Below, one piece after another: positions 55,968-64,000 of a stretch of DNA of 64,000 bases (positions are counted from its first letter, which is position 1; every line of letters begins with the position of its first letter). The notes beneath the pieces are model-generated. The model saw only the letters and a program-made list of their open reading frames with translations. It was not told where the DNA came from and did no database searches. A program made the translations under genes and the position numbers. This stretch comes from an uncultured Cohaesibacter sp. (lineage in GTDB: Bacteria > Pseudomonadota > Alphaproteobacteria > Rhizobiales > Cohaesibacteraceae), in contig NZ_OY781091.1 in assembly GCF_963676275.1 (NCBI RefSeq), forward strand, positions 3,512,775-3,576,774, in the 5' to 3' direction.

Positions 55968-57524
55968 TTATTCCCCGAGCCGGTCAAAAGCCCCATCGAG
56001 ATATGGCTGATATCTGCGCCATTGCTGCCCACTCCCTTTATATATACTTTTACGTACCTGATATTGCGAAGCTGTCCGCGCTATGCGTTTATTCTCCTCC
56101 GGCTTCAAGAGCCCCGCCTCCCAGTTCAATCCAACAGCGTCAGCCAACCGCCGAACCTCCTTCTCGGGTGCTTCCACCAACGCTTCATAGCTCAGTCGAT
56201 AGATGCGATCGGCAAACTGCTCCTGCCAGAAATCCATAAGGCGGGCATAAAGGCCATAATAGGTCCGGATATCATCCAAATCATAACAATAGCCCAGATC
56301 ATTGGTGACGAAGTTATGGCTGTAATTGGACCAGCAGGTCGCACGGGCATCCCTTTCGACATGAATGATTTTGGCCTCGGGAAAGATCGTGCAGATCAGA
56401 TTGATATATCTGAAATTCTGCGGCAGCTTGTCGGTAACAAAAGCCCCTCCACCCGATCTTTTCGCCAGCACGGACTGATACATGACCCTCAAATCACGGA
56501 CTGTCTTGTCGGTCAGCAAACTCTGCTCGCGCACAAGAGCCGTCCCCACCTGGCTCATCAGTTCCACTTCCCCTGCAGCCTCGACCTGACTGTGCGAAGA
56601 GAGGATCTGCTCGACAAGCGTCGTGCCCGATCTCGGCATGCCCAGAATGAAGATCGGGACAATGCCCCCCGGCTCTCTTTCAACCACCAGACCGCTTTCA
56701 CCAAGCAGTTGATGATACTTGTAAATATTGGCAAAGAGCCGCTGGTCCTCGCTGGCATCATAACCCAGCAGCTTCTTCCTGATGCGGTTGCCTTCATGCA
56801 GATATCGGACAGACTGCTCCAGATCGTCAATGTCCCCCAAGGCCTTGTAAAGAGCGAAACAAAGGCGACTGCGCTGCCCCTCCGGCAAGCTGCCAGTCTC
56901 ACAAAGGGAAATCATGGTTGCGATCTGAAGGTCGCCAACGGCAAAGCGCTTGAGCGCGGCCAACTGGCACAGCGCGCCAACATGGTTCGGCTCCAGCGCA
57001 AGCGTCTGGGCAAAGCAGGCTCTGGCCGCGTCGAATTCCCCCACGGCCACCAGAGCCGCTGCGAGATAATAATGGGTCTTGGCAACCTTGGGATTGATGT
57101 CAAGCGCGCGTCTGAAATGGCCGATCGCCTGCTCATGCTGATCCAGCTGCGAGTGGGCTGTTCCGGCTACATTCAGAAGCATGACGGAATTGGGAAAAGA
57201 GGCGAGCAATCGGGTAGCCATGTCAAGCACCGCGTCAAACTGCTTGCCCTCCAGACGCTCGGTCAACTCTCTTGCCAAATCCTCGGGCAACTCGCCGCCA
57301 TTGGCTTGAAGGGCGTCCGGACTGCGCGGCCTGCCAAGCTTGACCAACCCGTCCAGCGCGCGCCGGTTGCCCGGAAACATGTCGGCAATCTCGGAATAAA
57401 GCCGGATGGCTTCCTCCTTGTTGCCTTTTGCAGCCTGTTTCTGCGCCAGTTTCAATTGCCGGTTCAATTGCGCATTATTGAGTTTTGCCCCAGTCTCCTG
57501 TCGCGATGGCTGCGCCTTCCGCAT
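55968..57524 (-). CDS. TPR-repeat sulfotransferase
   Basis: The 518-residue protein has an N-terminal helical tetratricopeptide region (about 15-230; NKEEAIRLYSEIADMFPGN, HEQAIGHFRRALDINPKVAKTHYYLAAAL, GEFDAARACFAQTLALEPNH) and a C-terminal sulfotransferase domain (about 280-515). The 5'-phosphosulfate-binding loop PIFILGMPRSGTTLVEQIL and the 3'-phosphate region ERDARATCWSNY are clear, so PAPS-dependent sulfation is predicted. The acceptor is unknown. No signal peptide is seen. ATG 57524 gives MRKAQPSRQ; the frame continues to 57629. Confidence 0.87.
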   Translation of the reverse strand: MRKAQPSRQETGAKLNNAQLNRQLKLAQKQAAKGNKEEAIRLYSEIADMFPGNRRALDGLVKLGRPRSPDALQANGGELPEDLARELTERLEGKQFDAVLDMATRLLASFPNSVMLLNVAGTAHSQLDQHEQAIGHFRRALDINPKVAKTHYYLAAALVAVGEFDAARACFAQTLALEPNHVGALCQLAALKRFAVGDLQIATMISLCETGSLPEGQRSRLCFALYKALGDIDDLEQSVRYLHEGNRIRKKLLGYDASEDQRLFANIYKYHQLLGESGLVVEREPGGIVPIFILGMPRSGTTLVEQILSSHSQVEAAGEVELMSQVGTALVREQSLLTDKTVRDLRVMYQSVLAKRSGGGAFVTDKLPQNFRYINLICTIFPEAKIIHVERDARATCWSNYSHNFVTNDLGYCYDLDDIRTYYGLYARLMDFWQEQFADRIYRLSYEALVEAPEKEVRRLADAVGLNWEAGLLKPEENKRIARTASQYQVRKSIYKGSGQQWRRYQPYLDGAFDRLGE

Positions 57525-57626
57525 CTTTCCCGTCCTGTATCTCGCATCATCAGAAAAGCCGCCCATCCCTTGCCGAAGGGCATCACAAGTGTGCCGAAGT
57601 CCCCTTGCGAAGGCAACAGATCTTGT

Positions 57627-57698
57627 CAAGTTTCATCCCAAGTTACGGGCCAAGTTACGGGCCAAGTTTCGGGCCAAGTTTCGGGCCAAGTTTCGGGC
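57627..57698. repeat. Six-unit 12-bp tandem repeat in the sulfotransferase leader
   Basis: CAAGTTTCATCC (57627-57638), CAAGTTACGGGC twice (57639-57662) and CAAGTTTCGGGC three times (57663-57698), without gaps. The array starts 16 bp after the LacI gene stop and ends about 100 bp before the sulfotransferase ATG. Confidence 0.9.
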
Positions 57699-57713
57699 CA
57701 GCACCAAGAAGCT

Positions 57714-58775
57714 TCAGGCGCTCTGCCGCTCGACAATGTCGAAGCCGACATCGATCACCTTTTCCCTGACCTCTTCCCCCTTAAGACGCGCCAGACACAT
57801 ATTGGCCGCATGCAGGCCAATCGCGGCACGATCGATGCGCACTGACGTCAGGGAGGGCGAAGAATAGGCGGCGAAATCCAGGTTGCCGAAGCCAACAACG
57901 GCAATATCCTCAGGCACCCGGAACCCTCTGGCCAGCGCTTCGATGATGACCCCATGCGCGAGCCAGTCGGAATTGCAGAAGACGGCCGCTCTGGAAAGGC
58001 CCTGCTCGGCAAGGCGGGCAAAACTCTCACGCCCCATTTCCAGCGTACTGGGCGATTGGGTATCCACGCTCAGGGCAGCATCAAGACCACAGGCGGTGAT
58101 TTCTTCCAGAAAGGCATCCCGCCGCAATATGGCGCGCTCGTCCTGCGCGCCGATGACAATCGGATTCTCATAGCCCCGACGGATCAGAAAACGGGCAACA
58201 TCCCGCCCCACGGCGGCATGCGAAAAGCCAACCGCCATGTCGATGGGCGGACGCGAAAGATCCCACCCCTCGACAATCGGAATATCCTGCGCCAGCAACT
58301 GTCGCCGCACTTCATCGGAATGACAGGTGCCGGTCAGCAACACTCCATCCGGGCAGCGGCTCAAAATGGTGCGCACCAGATTATCGTCGGCCTGCTTGTA
58401 GCCGCTCACCCCCAAAAGCACCTGATAGCCTTCTTCGGAAAGCCGACTGTTGAAGGCCTCGATAGAGCCGGAAAACAGCATATGCGTCAGCGTTGGAACA
58501 ATGGCCCCGATCAGCTTGGTCCGGTTGGATGCAAGCCCGCCAGCCAGCATGTTGGGCACATATCCCGTCTCGGCTATGGCGGCGCGCACCGCTTCCAGCG
58601 CCTGAGGCTTGACAGAATCAGGACGATTGATGGCGCGCGACACGGTCATGGAAGAAACACCGGCCACCTTGGCGACATCGCTCAGCGTAACACGCCCCGT
58701 GGACAAGCGCCCCGCCCGGGCCGCATCCCTTTTCCTGCTGGTCTTTTTCTTTCCCTTATTGTCTGACGCCGGCAA
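57714..58775 (-). CDS. LacI-family transcriptional regulator
   Basis: The 353-residue repressor has a basic N-terminal tail, a LacI headpiece (VTLSDVAKVAGVSSMTVSRAINRPDSV, about 29-55, with the hinge) and a sugar-binding core (about 85-350; KLIGAIVPTLTHMLFSGSIEAF; VVGFGNLDFAAYSSPSLTSVRID). It is closest in style to GntR-type gluconate repressors. The frame opens with TTG 58775, with GGAG 8 nt upstream. The next credible start lies well inside. It is divergent from the TRAP genes; two TGTTAGCGCTA-type operators lie between. Confidence 0.9.
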   Translation of the reverse strand: MPASDNKGKKKTSRKRDAARAGRLSTGRVTLSDVAKVAGVSSMTVSRAINRPDSVKPQALEAVRAAIAETGYVPNMLAGGLASNRTKLIGAIVPTLTHMLFSGSIEAFNSRLSEEGYQVLLGVSGYKQADDNLVRTILSRCPDGVLLTGTCHSDEVRRQLLAQDIPIVEGWDLSRPPIDMAVGFSHAAVGRDVARFLIRRGYENPIVIGAQDERAILRRDAFLEEITACGLDAALSVDTQSPSTLEMGRESFARLAEQGLSRAAVFCNSDWLAHGVIIEALARGFRVPEDIAVVGFGNLDFAAYSSPSLTSVRIDRAAIGLHAANMCLARLKGEEVREKVIDVGFDIVERQSA

Positions 58776-58878
58776 GGCCCACTCCGCAAGATTGGATCGT
58801 TTCTTTCAAATGACTATATAGCCAAGATTGCAATAATTGCCAGTCAGGGCAACCATCCACGGCAAAAAGCCACAAGAA

Positions 58879-58928
58879 TGTTAGCGCTATCAGAATTTTC
58901 TTGCAAAGCATTTTTGTTAGCGCTAACA
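58879..58928. promoter_or_regulatory. Paired LacI-type operators
   Basis: TGTTAGCGCTATCA (58879-58892) and the perfect palindrome TGTTAGCGCTAACA (58915-58928) have centres 36 bp apart. The central CG palindrome is typical of LacI-family sites. They lie between the repressor gene and the TRAP operon. Confidence 0.8.
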
Positions 58929-59030
58929 TTTTATCGTTCTGAGACAAAATGAGTCCGCTTAACGGCCCCGTTCACTGCGCCGGAGGGTGGGAGGAGCTCA
59001 TTTTACAAAATCTCGTGGGAGGAATTCATC

Positions 59031-60119
59031 GTGTTTAAACCAATGACGGCAACCGCCGCCGATTATCTGTCGAACGCAGGTAAATTATTGCTATCAACCA
59101 GCGCAATCATCGCCACAGGCGCCTTGTTGGGCAGCCTTGTTGCAACGCCAGCAGACGCCGGGCAGACCTTGCGCATCCAGTCTTCTTTCAATTCGGGCGA
59201 CTTTGCCAATCTTTATCTGGTCAACAACTGGCTTCCCAAATTGCCGGAAATGACCAATGGCGAAATCACCATGGAGCTAATGCCCTCCGGTGCGGTGGTT
59301 CCGGCCAAGGAAACCGCCGATGTGATCGTCGCCGGTGTGCTGGATGGCGACTTCACCACCCCGATCTATTTCTCGGGCAAAAATCCCGCCTTTGCCATTC
59401 TTGGCGATCTGACGGCCGCTTATGATTCCCCCATGCAGCAACAGGGCTTCTGCAAGGACGGTCCGGGCGAAGAAGTCCATCAGGCGGTCTATGACAAGGT
59501 CTTTGGCGGCAAGATCAAGGTCGTCGCCTGCGGCCCATATGCCCGTGAAGCATTGCCTGCTACCGTAAAGATTGATGGCGTGGAAGCTCTCAAGGGCAAG
59601 AAGATCCGCGCCCCGCAAGGTTTATCGTCCGAGGTTTTCCGCCGCGCCGGGGCCACTCCGGTCAATATTCCCTATTCGGAAGTCTACACCGCCCTTCAGA
59701 CCGGCATCGTCGATGCCGCTGATGCCAGCGCCTATGTCAACAACGATGCGGCAGGCCTTAACAAGATTGCCACCTTCCCGATCTATCCGGGCATTCACAG
59801 TCAGGCCGTCATGCAATTGACGCTTAACAAGAAAAAATGGGAATCCCTGTCTGCCGAGAGCCAGAAAGGGCTGCGCGACTGGTGGTATGCCGCCATGACC
59901 GACCTTGCCAAGGTTGCCCATGAGAAAGACGAAGAGCTTGCCGCCAGAGACAAGGCAGGCAGCGCGATCACCGTCGTTGACTGGCCACAGGCCGAGCGTG
60001 ACAAATTCCGCGAGATCGCCAAGGAAGCATGGGCGGAATATGCCACCAAAAGCCCCGAAGCCAAACAGGCTCTCGATGCCCACATGGCTTACATGAAGAG
60101 TATCGGCCTTTTGAAATAG
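59031..60119 (+). CDS. TRAP transporter solute-binding protein (DctP family)
   Basis: The 362-residue precursor begins at GTG 59031, 8 nt after GGAGG. A signal region of about 45 residues ends near VATPADAG. The mature DctP-type protein shows TLRIQSSFNSGDFANLYLVNNWLPKLPEMTNGEITMELMPSGAVVPAKET and the helix-strand block VEALKGKKIRAPQGLSSEVFRRAGATPV, with the ligand Arg in KIRAPQG. TRAP proteins bind carboxylate-bearing solutes. With the mannonate-dehydratase-like gene downstream, a sugar acid is likely. Confidence 0.93.
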   Translation: MFKPMTATAADYLSNAGKLLLSTSAIIATGALLGSLVATPADAGQTLRIQSSFNSGDFANLYLVNNWLPKLPEMTNGEITMELMPSGAVVPAKETADVIVAGVLDGDFTTPIYFSGKNPAFAILGDLTAAYDSPMQQQGFCKDGPGEEVHQAVYDKVFGGKIKVVACGPYAREALPATVKIDGVEALKGKKIRAPQGLSSEVFRRAGATPVNIPYSEVYTALQTGIVDAADASAYVNNDAAGLNKIATFPIYPGIHSQAVMQLTLNKKKWESLSAESQKGLRDWWYAAMTDLAKVAHEKDEELAARDKAGSAITVVDWPQAERDKFREIAKEAWAEYATKSPEAKQALDAHMAYMKSIGLLK

Positions 60120-60186
60120 AGCCTCATGCCGCCACGGCAGCCCGTTGAGGATACATGCTGTGGCGGCGAACTCGGGAGCCTTCCAA

Positions 60187-60702
60187 ATGAAATCACTTTT
60201 AAGCCATCTGGCGCAGCGGATGGACAGGATCAGTGTGTTCATAGGGTATGCCTGCATCGTGCCCTATTTCCTGTGCATCACGCTCTCCGTCTATGAAGTC
60301 ATTATGCGCTATGGGCTGGGTCGCCCGACCCAATGGACTTTTGAGGTATTGATGGTTCTGTGCGCAACGAGCTGGGCCCTCACCTCCGGCTTTGTCACCC
60401 AGCGCCATCGCCATATCGCCATCACCATGCTCGAAACAATGGTTTCGAAAAAGACCTGGCGCATTCTGAGCCTCGTGCAGCTTCTGGCCGCCCTTGTCGC
60501 CATCACCGTGCTTATTCTGGCAACCTGGCGTCCTGCGCTTGAAGCCATCGAAATGATGGAACGCTCCGGCAGCGCCTTCAACGCTCCTACCCCGACCTAT
60601 CTGAAAAGCATTCTGGTGACAGGAGCCATTCTCTATTTTCTGCAACTTCTTGCCAGCATCATTCACTGGTTTGAAGCGTCGGACGAGCAAGGACAAGACT
60701 GA
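60187..60702 (+). CDS. TRAP transporter small membrane subunit (DctQ family)
   Basis: The 171-residue protein has four hydrophobic segments and DctQ features SVYEVIMRYGLGRPTQWTFEVLMVLCATSW and FVTQRHRHIAITMLE. It joins the large subunit to form the secondary transporter. ATG 60187 has GGGAG about 8 nt upstream; the frame goes back to 60145. The stop overlaps the next start (TGATG). Confidence 0.92.
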   Translation: MKSLLSHLAQRMDRISVFIGYACIVPYFLCITLSVYEVIMRYGLGRPTQWTFEVLMVLCATSWALTSGFVTQRHRHIAITMLETMVSKKTWRILSLVQLLAALVAITVLILATWRPALEAIEMMERSGSAFNAPTPTYLKSILVTGAILYFLQLLASIIHWFEASDEQGQD

Positions 60703-62018
60703 TGGGAATTGAAACTGCTACCCTCGCCATTGTTGCCTCATTGCTCGCTTTCATGGCAATCGGCATCCCTCTGGGGATCACCACGCTTCTGGTCTCGATT
60801 GCCACGGCGCTTTTCTATTTCGGACCTCCGGGCCTCGTGCTGATCGCCACCAATGTTCTGCATGTGCTGGAGAAATATGAACTGATCGCCGTTCCCTTCT
60901 TCGTCTTCATGGCGAATATGCTGGAGCGATCAGGCATTGCCGAAGACCTGTTCAAAAGCATGTCCATTCTGGGCGGGCGCTTCCGCGGCTCCGTTGCCGT
61001 CCAGACCTGTCTGGTGGCCATCGTTCTGGCTGCCATGAGCGGCATCATGGGCGGTGAAATCGTCATGCTCGGCCTCATTGCCCTGCCACAGATGCTCAAG
61101 CTCGGTTATGACAAGAAACTGACCATCGGCATCGTCTGCGCGGCCGGTGCGCTGGCGACGCTGGTTCCCCCTTCCGTGGTCATGATCGTCTATGGGCTTG
61201 CCGCTCAGGTTTCCATCGCCGATCTCTTCTCCGCAGGGCTCATTCCCGGCATCATTCTGGCTTCACTCTATATCAGCTATGTGCTGATCCGGGTGCGGCT
61301 CAATCCGGATCTCGCCCCGCTCGACAACAATCCAGTTCTCTCCGAACCCTTCTGCAAGCGCCTGCCGCACATGAAGGGGGCGATATTGCCGCTGCTGCTG
61401 ATTGGCGGCGTGCTGGGATCAATCTATACCGGCATCGCAACGGTAACAGAATCCGCCGCAGTCGGAGCCACCGGCTCGCTGATCATTGCCGCATGGCGCA
61501 GGAAACTGAATTGGGTCACGGCCCGAGATGCCATGCGCCAGACGGCCCTAACGGTCGGTTCCATCATCTGGCTGGTCATGGGTGCCATTTCTCTGGTCGG
61601 GATCTACAATCTGATCGGCGGCATCAATTTCGTGCGCAACACCCTTGTCGGCCTTGATATTCCGCCGCTGGCAACCGTTGCGGTGATGATGCTGATCGTC
61701 GCCGTGCTCGGAACCTTCATGGAATGGATCGCCATCATTTTCATCACGGTGCCGATATTCACACCTGTGATCAATGATCTGGGCATGGATCCGGTATGGT
61801 TCGGCGTTCTCTTCGCCATGAATATCCAGATCTACTATCTCTCGCCACCTTTCGGACCGGCCTGCTTCTTCCTGAAAAGCGTCGCCCCGAAGGAAATCAC
61901 CTTACAGAATATCTTTGTGGCGGTGTTGCCTTTCATCGCCCTGCAATTTGTCGGCATGCTCGCCGTGATGTTCTTCCCGCAACTGGCCCTGTTCCTGCCA
62001 AATCTGTTCAACGGATGA
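60702..62018 (+). CDS. TRAP transporter large permease (DctM family)
   Basis: The 438-residue polytopic permease (about 12 helices) shows PFFVFMANMLERSGIAEDLFKSM, MSGIMGGEIVMLGLIALPQMLKLGYDKKLTIGIVCAAGALATLVPPSVVMIVYG and SPPFGPACFFLKSVAP, all DctM hallmarks including the sodium-site glycines. It overlaps the small-subunit gene by one base. Confidence 0.95.
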   Translation: MGIETATLAIVASLLAFMAIGIPLGITTLLVSIATALFYFGPPGLVLIATNVLHVLEKYELIAVPFFVFMANMLERSGIAEDLFKSMSILGGRFRGSVAVQTCLVAIVLAAMSGIMGGEIVMLGLIALPQMLKLGYDKKLTIGIVCAAGALATLVPPSVVMIVYGLAAQVSIADLFSAGLIPGIILASLYISYVLIRVRLNPDLAPLDNNPVLSEPFCKRLPHMKGAILPLLLIGGVLGSIYTGIATVTESAAVGATGSLIIAAWRRKLNWVTARDAMRQTALTVGSIIWLVMGAISLVGIYNLIGGINFVRNTLVGLDIPPLATVAVMMLIVAVLGTFMEWIAIIFITVPIFTPVINDLGMDPVWFGVLFAMNIQIYYLSPPFGPACFFLKSVAPKEITLQNIFVAVLPFIALQFVGMLAVMFFPQLALFLPNLFNG

Positions 62019-62028
62019 GGAGTGTTCC

Positions 62029-62178
62029 ATGAAAATCGAAACCGACGACACTATGGGTGATCAATCGGACCAGCAGCCAGATCGTTTCGACTTCGGAATG
62101 TGGCCGTCGCTGGCAGGGCTGATAGCCTGCGGCCTGATCATCTGGTTCATGTTCCATTTCGCAAATGGCAGCTATTAG
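62029..62178 (+). CDS. 49-residue membrane peptide in the TRAP operon
   Basis: ATG 62029 to TAG 62178 encodes an acidic N-terminal half (MKIETDDTMGDQSDQQPDRF) and one hydrophobic helix at about 28-45 (LAGLIACGLIIWFMFHF), predicted as a single-pass membrane protein. GAGGAG lies 7 nt before the ATG and only 10 bp separate it from the permease stop, so translation is very likely. No family is recognised. It may be an accessory subunit of the TRAP transporter. Confidence 0.7.
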   Translation: MKIETDDTMGDQSDQQPDRFDFGMWPSLAGLIACGLIIWFMFHFANGSY

Positions 62179-62264
62179 CCCAACGCCCTTCCCCAACCCC
62201 GCGCATGGTCCCGCAAGAGGCAAATTGCCCTTCCGGGGCCACTGGAAAGCATAAGGATCTATCC

Positions 62265-63344
62265 ATGTATCTTGGCGAACAACTTATCAGTCCAACAGAC
62301 GAACGCTTGCGCCTGTCGGCCCAATTGGGCTGCGAGGGGATCGTGATCGACACTCGCCCCAACCCCGAGCTTCTGACCGGGGATGGTCTCTGGGACGCTG
62401 CCAAAATCACGCAGCAGCGAAAATGGGTCGAAAGCTATGGCATGAGCTGCGATTGTCTTGCTCTGGATCTGGGCTCGCTGTTGCTTGACAGCCTGCGCAA
62501 TCTGGAAAGGGCCAAGATCAGGGCCGCCCAGTTGCGCCAGCATATTCAGGCCGCAGGAGAAGGTGGCGTCAACATGGTCAAATTCACCGTGGCAATGGTC
62601 GGCATCACCCGCACGGGCGTTGTCGATGGACGCGGCGGCATGAAATGCTCGACCTTCAAGGCCAGCGACTATGCGCCGGAGACCGACGCCCGCTTTTCCT
62701 ATTGGGGCACGGTTTTGCCCGAAGATGGCGAAACCAAATCCGCCAGCCCCGTCTATGACAAGAGCAATCCGGAAACCGGCGGTCAGATGCTGGCAAATGA
62801 AGCTGGCGGCATCAGCTTTGAAGAAGGCTGGCGGGCCATCGAATTCATGATCGACGAACTGTTGCCGACAGCGGAAAAGGCAGGCGTCAGACTTGCCTGC
62901 CACCCGCATGACCCCGCCTATCCGCCGGAAGGCCTGAATGGCGTGCATCATGTGCTCGGCTCACTGGAGGGCATGAAACGCTTCATCGCACTGGCACCGG
63001 AAAGCCCCTCACTCGGCTTCAACTTCTGTCAGGGCACGATCGCTGAAATGTCCAGTGATCCCAATGCCATCGTTCTGCAAGCGATCCGCGAATTCGGCCC
63101 CAGACAAAAGATCTTCATGGTCCATTTCCGTAACATCAAGGGCGGCTATCTCGATTTCCGCGAAGCCATGCCCGACGAAGGCTCCGTCGATATGGCCGCA
63201 TCAATCAAGGCCTATCGCGAAGTCGGCTACAAGGGCATTCTCTGCCCCGACCATGTGCCCCTGTCCGATGTCGATCCGGGAAGAGAGCGCTTTTTCGCCT
63301 ATTGCCTTGGCTACACACGCGGCCTGTTGCAAACGATCAGCTAA
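62265..63344 (+). CDS. Mannonate dehydratase-like enzyme (UxuA family)
   Basis: The 359-residue TIM-barrel enzyme shows ACHPHDPAYPPEGLNGVHHVLGS, GFNFCQGTIAEM, FMVHFRNIKG and CPDHVP, which fit the metal-binding His/Cys/His/Asp set of UxuA mannonate dehydratases. UxuA converts D-mannonate to 2-keto-3-deoxygluconate. AAGGAT lies 7 nt before ATG 62265; the frame from 62100 overlaps the small peptide and is rejected. With the TRAP transporter and LacI regulator it forms a sugar-acid uptake unit. Related sugar-acid dehydratases or isomerases cannot be excluded. Confidence 0.8.
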   Translation: MYLGEQLISPTDERLRLSAQLGCEGIVIDTRPNPELLTGDGLWDAAKITQQRKWVESYGMSCDCLALDLGSLLLDSLRNLERAKIRAAQLRQHIQAAGEGGVNMVKFTVAMVGITRTGVVDGRGGMKCSTFKASDYAPETDARFSYWGTVLPEDGETKSASPVYDKSNPETGGQMLANEAGGISFEEGWRAIEFMIDELLPTAEKAGVRLACHPHDPAYPPEGLNGVHHVLGSLEGMKRFIALAPESPSLGFNFCQGTIAEMSSDPNAIVLQAIREFGPRQKIFMVHFRNIKGGYLDFREAMPDEGSVDMAASIKAYREVGYKGILCPDHVPLSDVDPGRERFFAYCLGYTRGLLQTIS

Positions 63345-63351
63345 CAACAAG

Positions 63352-63380
63352 AAAAAGCCCGCTTTACGCGGGCTTTTTTT
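63352..63380 (+). terminator. Terminator of the TRAP-UxuA-like operon
   Basis: GCCCGC (63357-63362) and GCGGGC (63368-63373) form the stem, preceded by AAAAA and followed by a seven-T run. It can also serve the opposing transporter gene. Confidence 0.9.
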
Positions 63381-63423
63381 CTTCTCAACCAACGCTTCAT
63401 GCTGCGGGCAGGCTCCACAAGAC

Positions 63424-64000
63424 CTAAAGAAAATAAAGGAAGACCGCCCCTGTCATGGCGATGGATATCGCAATCTTGAAGCTCCAGTCCTTGCTGCTTG
63501 CCCGCAAGCTCCTCGCCAGAAACATCGCAATCAGAATACCGAAAACACCGCGCATCGATTGCGCCACATTGGCCTTCAACACACCGGTGGTGATGAATCC
63601 CACCACCAGCAAATAGACCGCAATCACCCATGTCAGCCCGATCCAGCGGGCATCATAGACAATCCGCAAGGGTGCCTTGGTCATATAAAGCCCCGGAGCC
63701 GAGACGATGCCACAGAAGATATAGTTGGCAGAAATCAGAAGCGCGACCCGATGGAAAAGCGACAAATCGAGAAACCGGGTCGAGAAATGCGTCATTGCCG
63801 TATCGGAAAGCGCATAGCCGACGCTGGCAACAATCACGAACAGGGCTGGCCAAAGGTCAAGGCTCCCTGACCGTCGGGACAAGGCATAGCCCAGCAGCAG
63901 GATCAGGGCCGTGGCCAGCAACTGATGGGAGGACGGCAACCCCTGCCCCATGACCACCGCCATGACGGTCAAGGTGGGGATCTTCAGCGTCAACATGGGC
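63424..64000 (-). CDS. DMT/EamA-type transporter (partial, C-terminal part)
   Basis: The visible 190-plus residues contain about five or six hydrophobic segments (LLATALILLLGYALS, WPALFVIVASVGYALSD, VALLISANYIFCGIV, WIGLTWVIAVYLLVVGF, GILIAMFLARSL, IAISIAMTGAVFLYFL) in the pattern of drug/metabolite transporters. The frame is open at base 64000, so an N-terminal part is missing and the Met at 63996 need not be the start. Substrate unknown. It faces the TRAP operon across a terminator. Confidence 0.7.
   Translation of the reverse strand, partial: PMLTLKIPTLTVMAVVMGQGLPSSHQLLATALILLLGYALSRRSGSLDLWPALFVIVASVGYALSDTAMTHFSTRFLDLSLFHRVALLISANYIFCGIVSAPGLYMTKAPLRIVYDARWIGLTWVIAVYLLVVGFITTGVLKANVAQSMRGVFGILIAMFLARSLRASSKDWSFKIAISIAMTGAVFLYFL

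Noticed and set aside
56022-57845. 607-residue plus-strand frame
   Set aside because: Antisense to the TPR-sulfotransferase; extended only because the 12-bp repeats contain no stop in this frame.

Overview
The window looks like chromosomal DNA from an alphaproteobacterium of the order Hyphomicrobiales, probably a marine, Cohaesibacter-like genus. This rests on gene families and gene order: a dcw cluster in the order mraZ-rsmH-ftsL-ftsI-murE-murF-mraY, a DUF1036-pyk pair, GapR (DUF2312), an IalB-family protein, an ArsR-methyltransferase fusion next to metF-metH, and a cysteine-free L36. The genus is inference. I saw no rRNA, tRNA, CRISPR array, insertion sequence, phage gene or clear pseudogene.

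Layout. 1-7.4 kb (minus strand) is the peptidoglycan and division cluster, entering at mraZ and leaving the window inside mraY; its promoter carries a ladder of decamer repeats. 7.8-8.2 kb is RNase P RNA. 8.2-10.5 kb is a divergent MocR regulator and flavin-binding protein. 10.9-17.2 kb holds a chemoreceptor, a GRLP-domain protein, an AmpD-like amidase, a TerB-DnaJ protein, an extensin-like lipoprotein and an amidase-signature enzyme. 17.7 kb has a 25-residue membrane peptide. 18-23.9 kb (minus) is the methionine-cycle operon: ArsR-methyltransferase, metF, metH. 24-33.3 kb carries nudix, gapR, DUF1036-pyk, a second chemoreceptor, rpmJ, two orphan ORFs, an NhaD/ArsB-type transporter and a CBS protein.

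The accessory half starts near 33.9 kb. It holds a KdsB-like cytidylyltransferase with a histidine phosphatase; two tandem atypical receiver-domain paralogues leading into an L,D-transpeptidase; a LysR-YeiH pair; a sugar kinase-aldolase-ABC transporter operon (41.2-46.3 kb) with a divergent FadR-type regulator; a two-partner secretion operon (adhesin, transporter, IalB-like protein, 47.9-55.6 kb); a TPR-sulfotransferase; and a LacI-controlled TRAP transporter with an added 49-residue membrane peptide and a mannonate-dehydratase-like enzyme (57.7-63.3 kb). A partial DMT transporter closes the window.

The best candidates for undescribed biology are the receiver pair with its duplicated leader, the kinase-aldolase-PAAT operon with matching operator sites on both sides of the divergent promoter, the two-partner secretion operon with a third IalB-like gene and a C-x9-C adhesin terminus, and a set of short tandem repeats, all but one with 12, 15 or 18 bp periods, lying close to stop codons.
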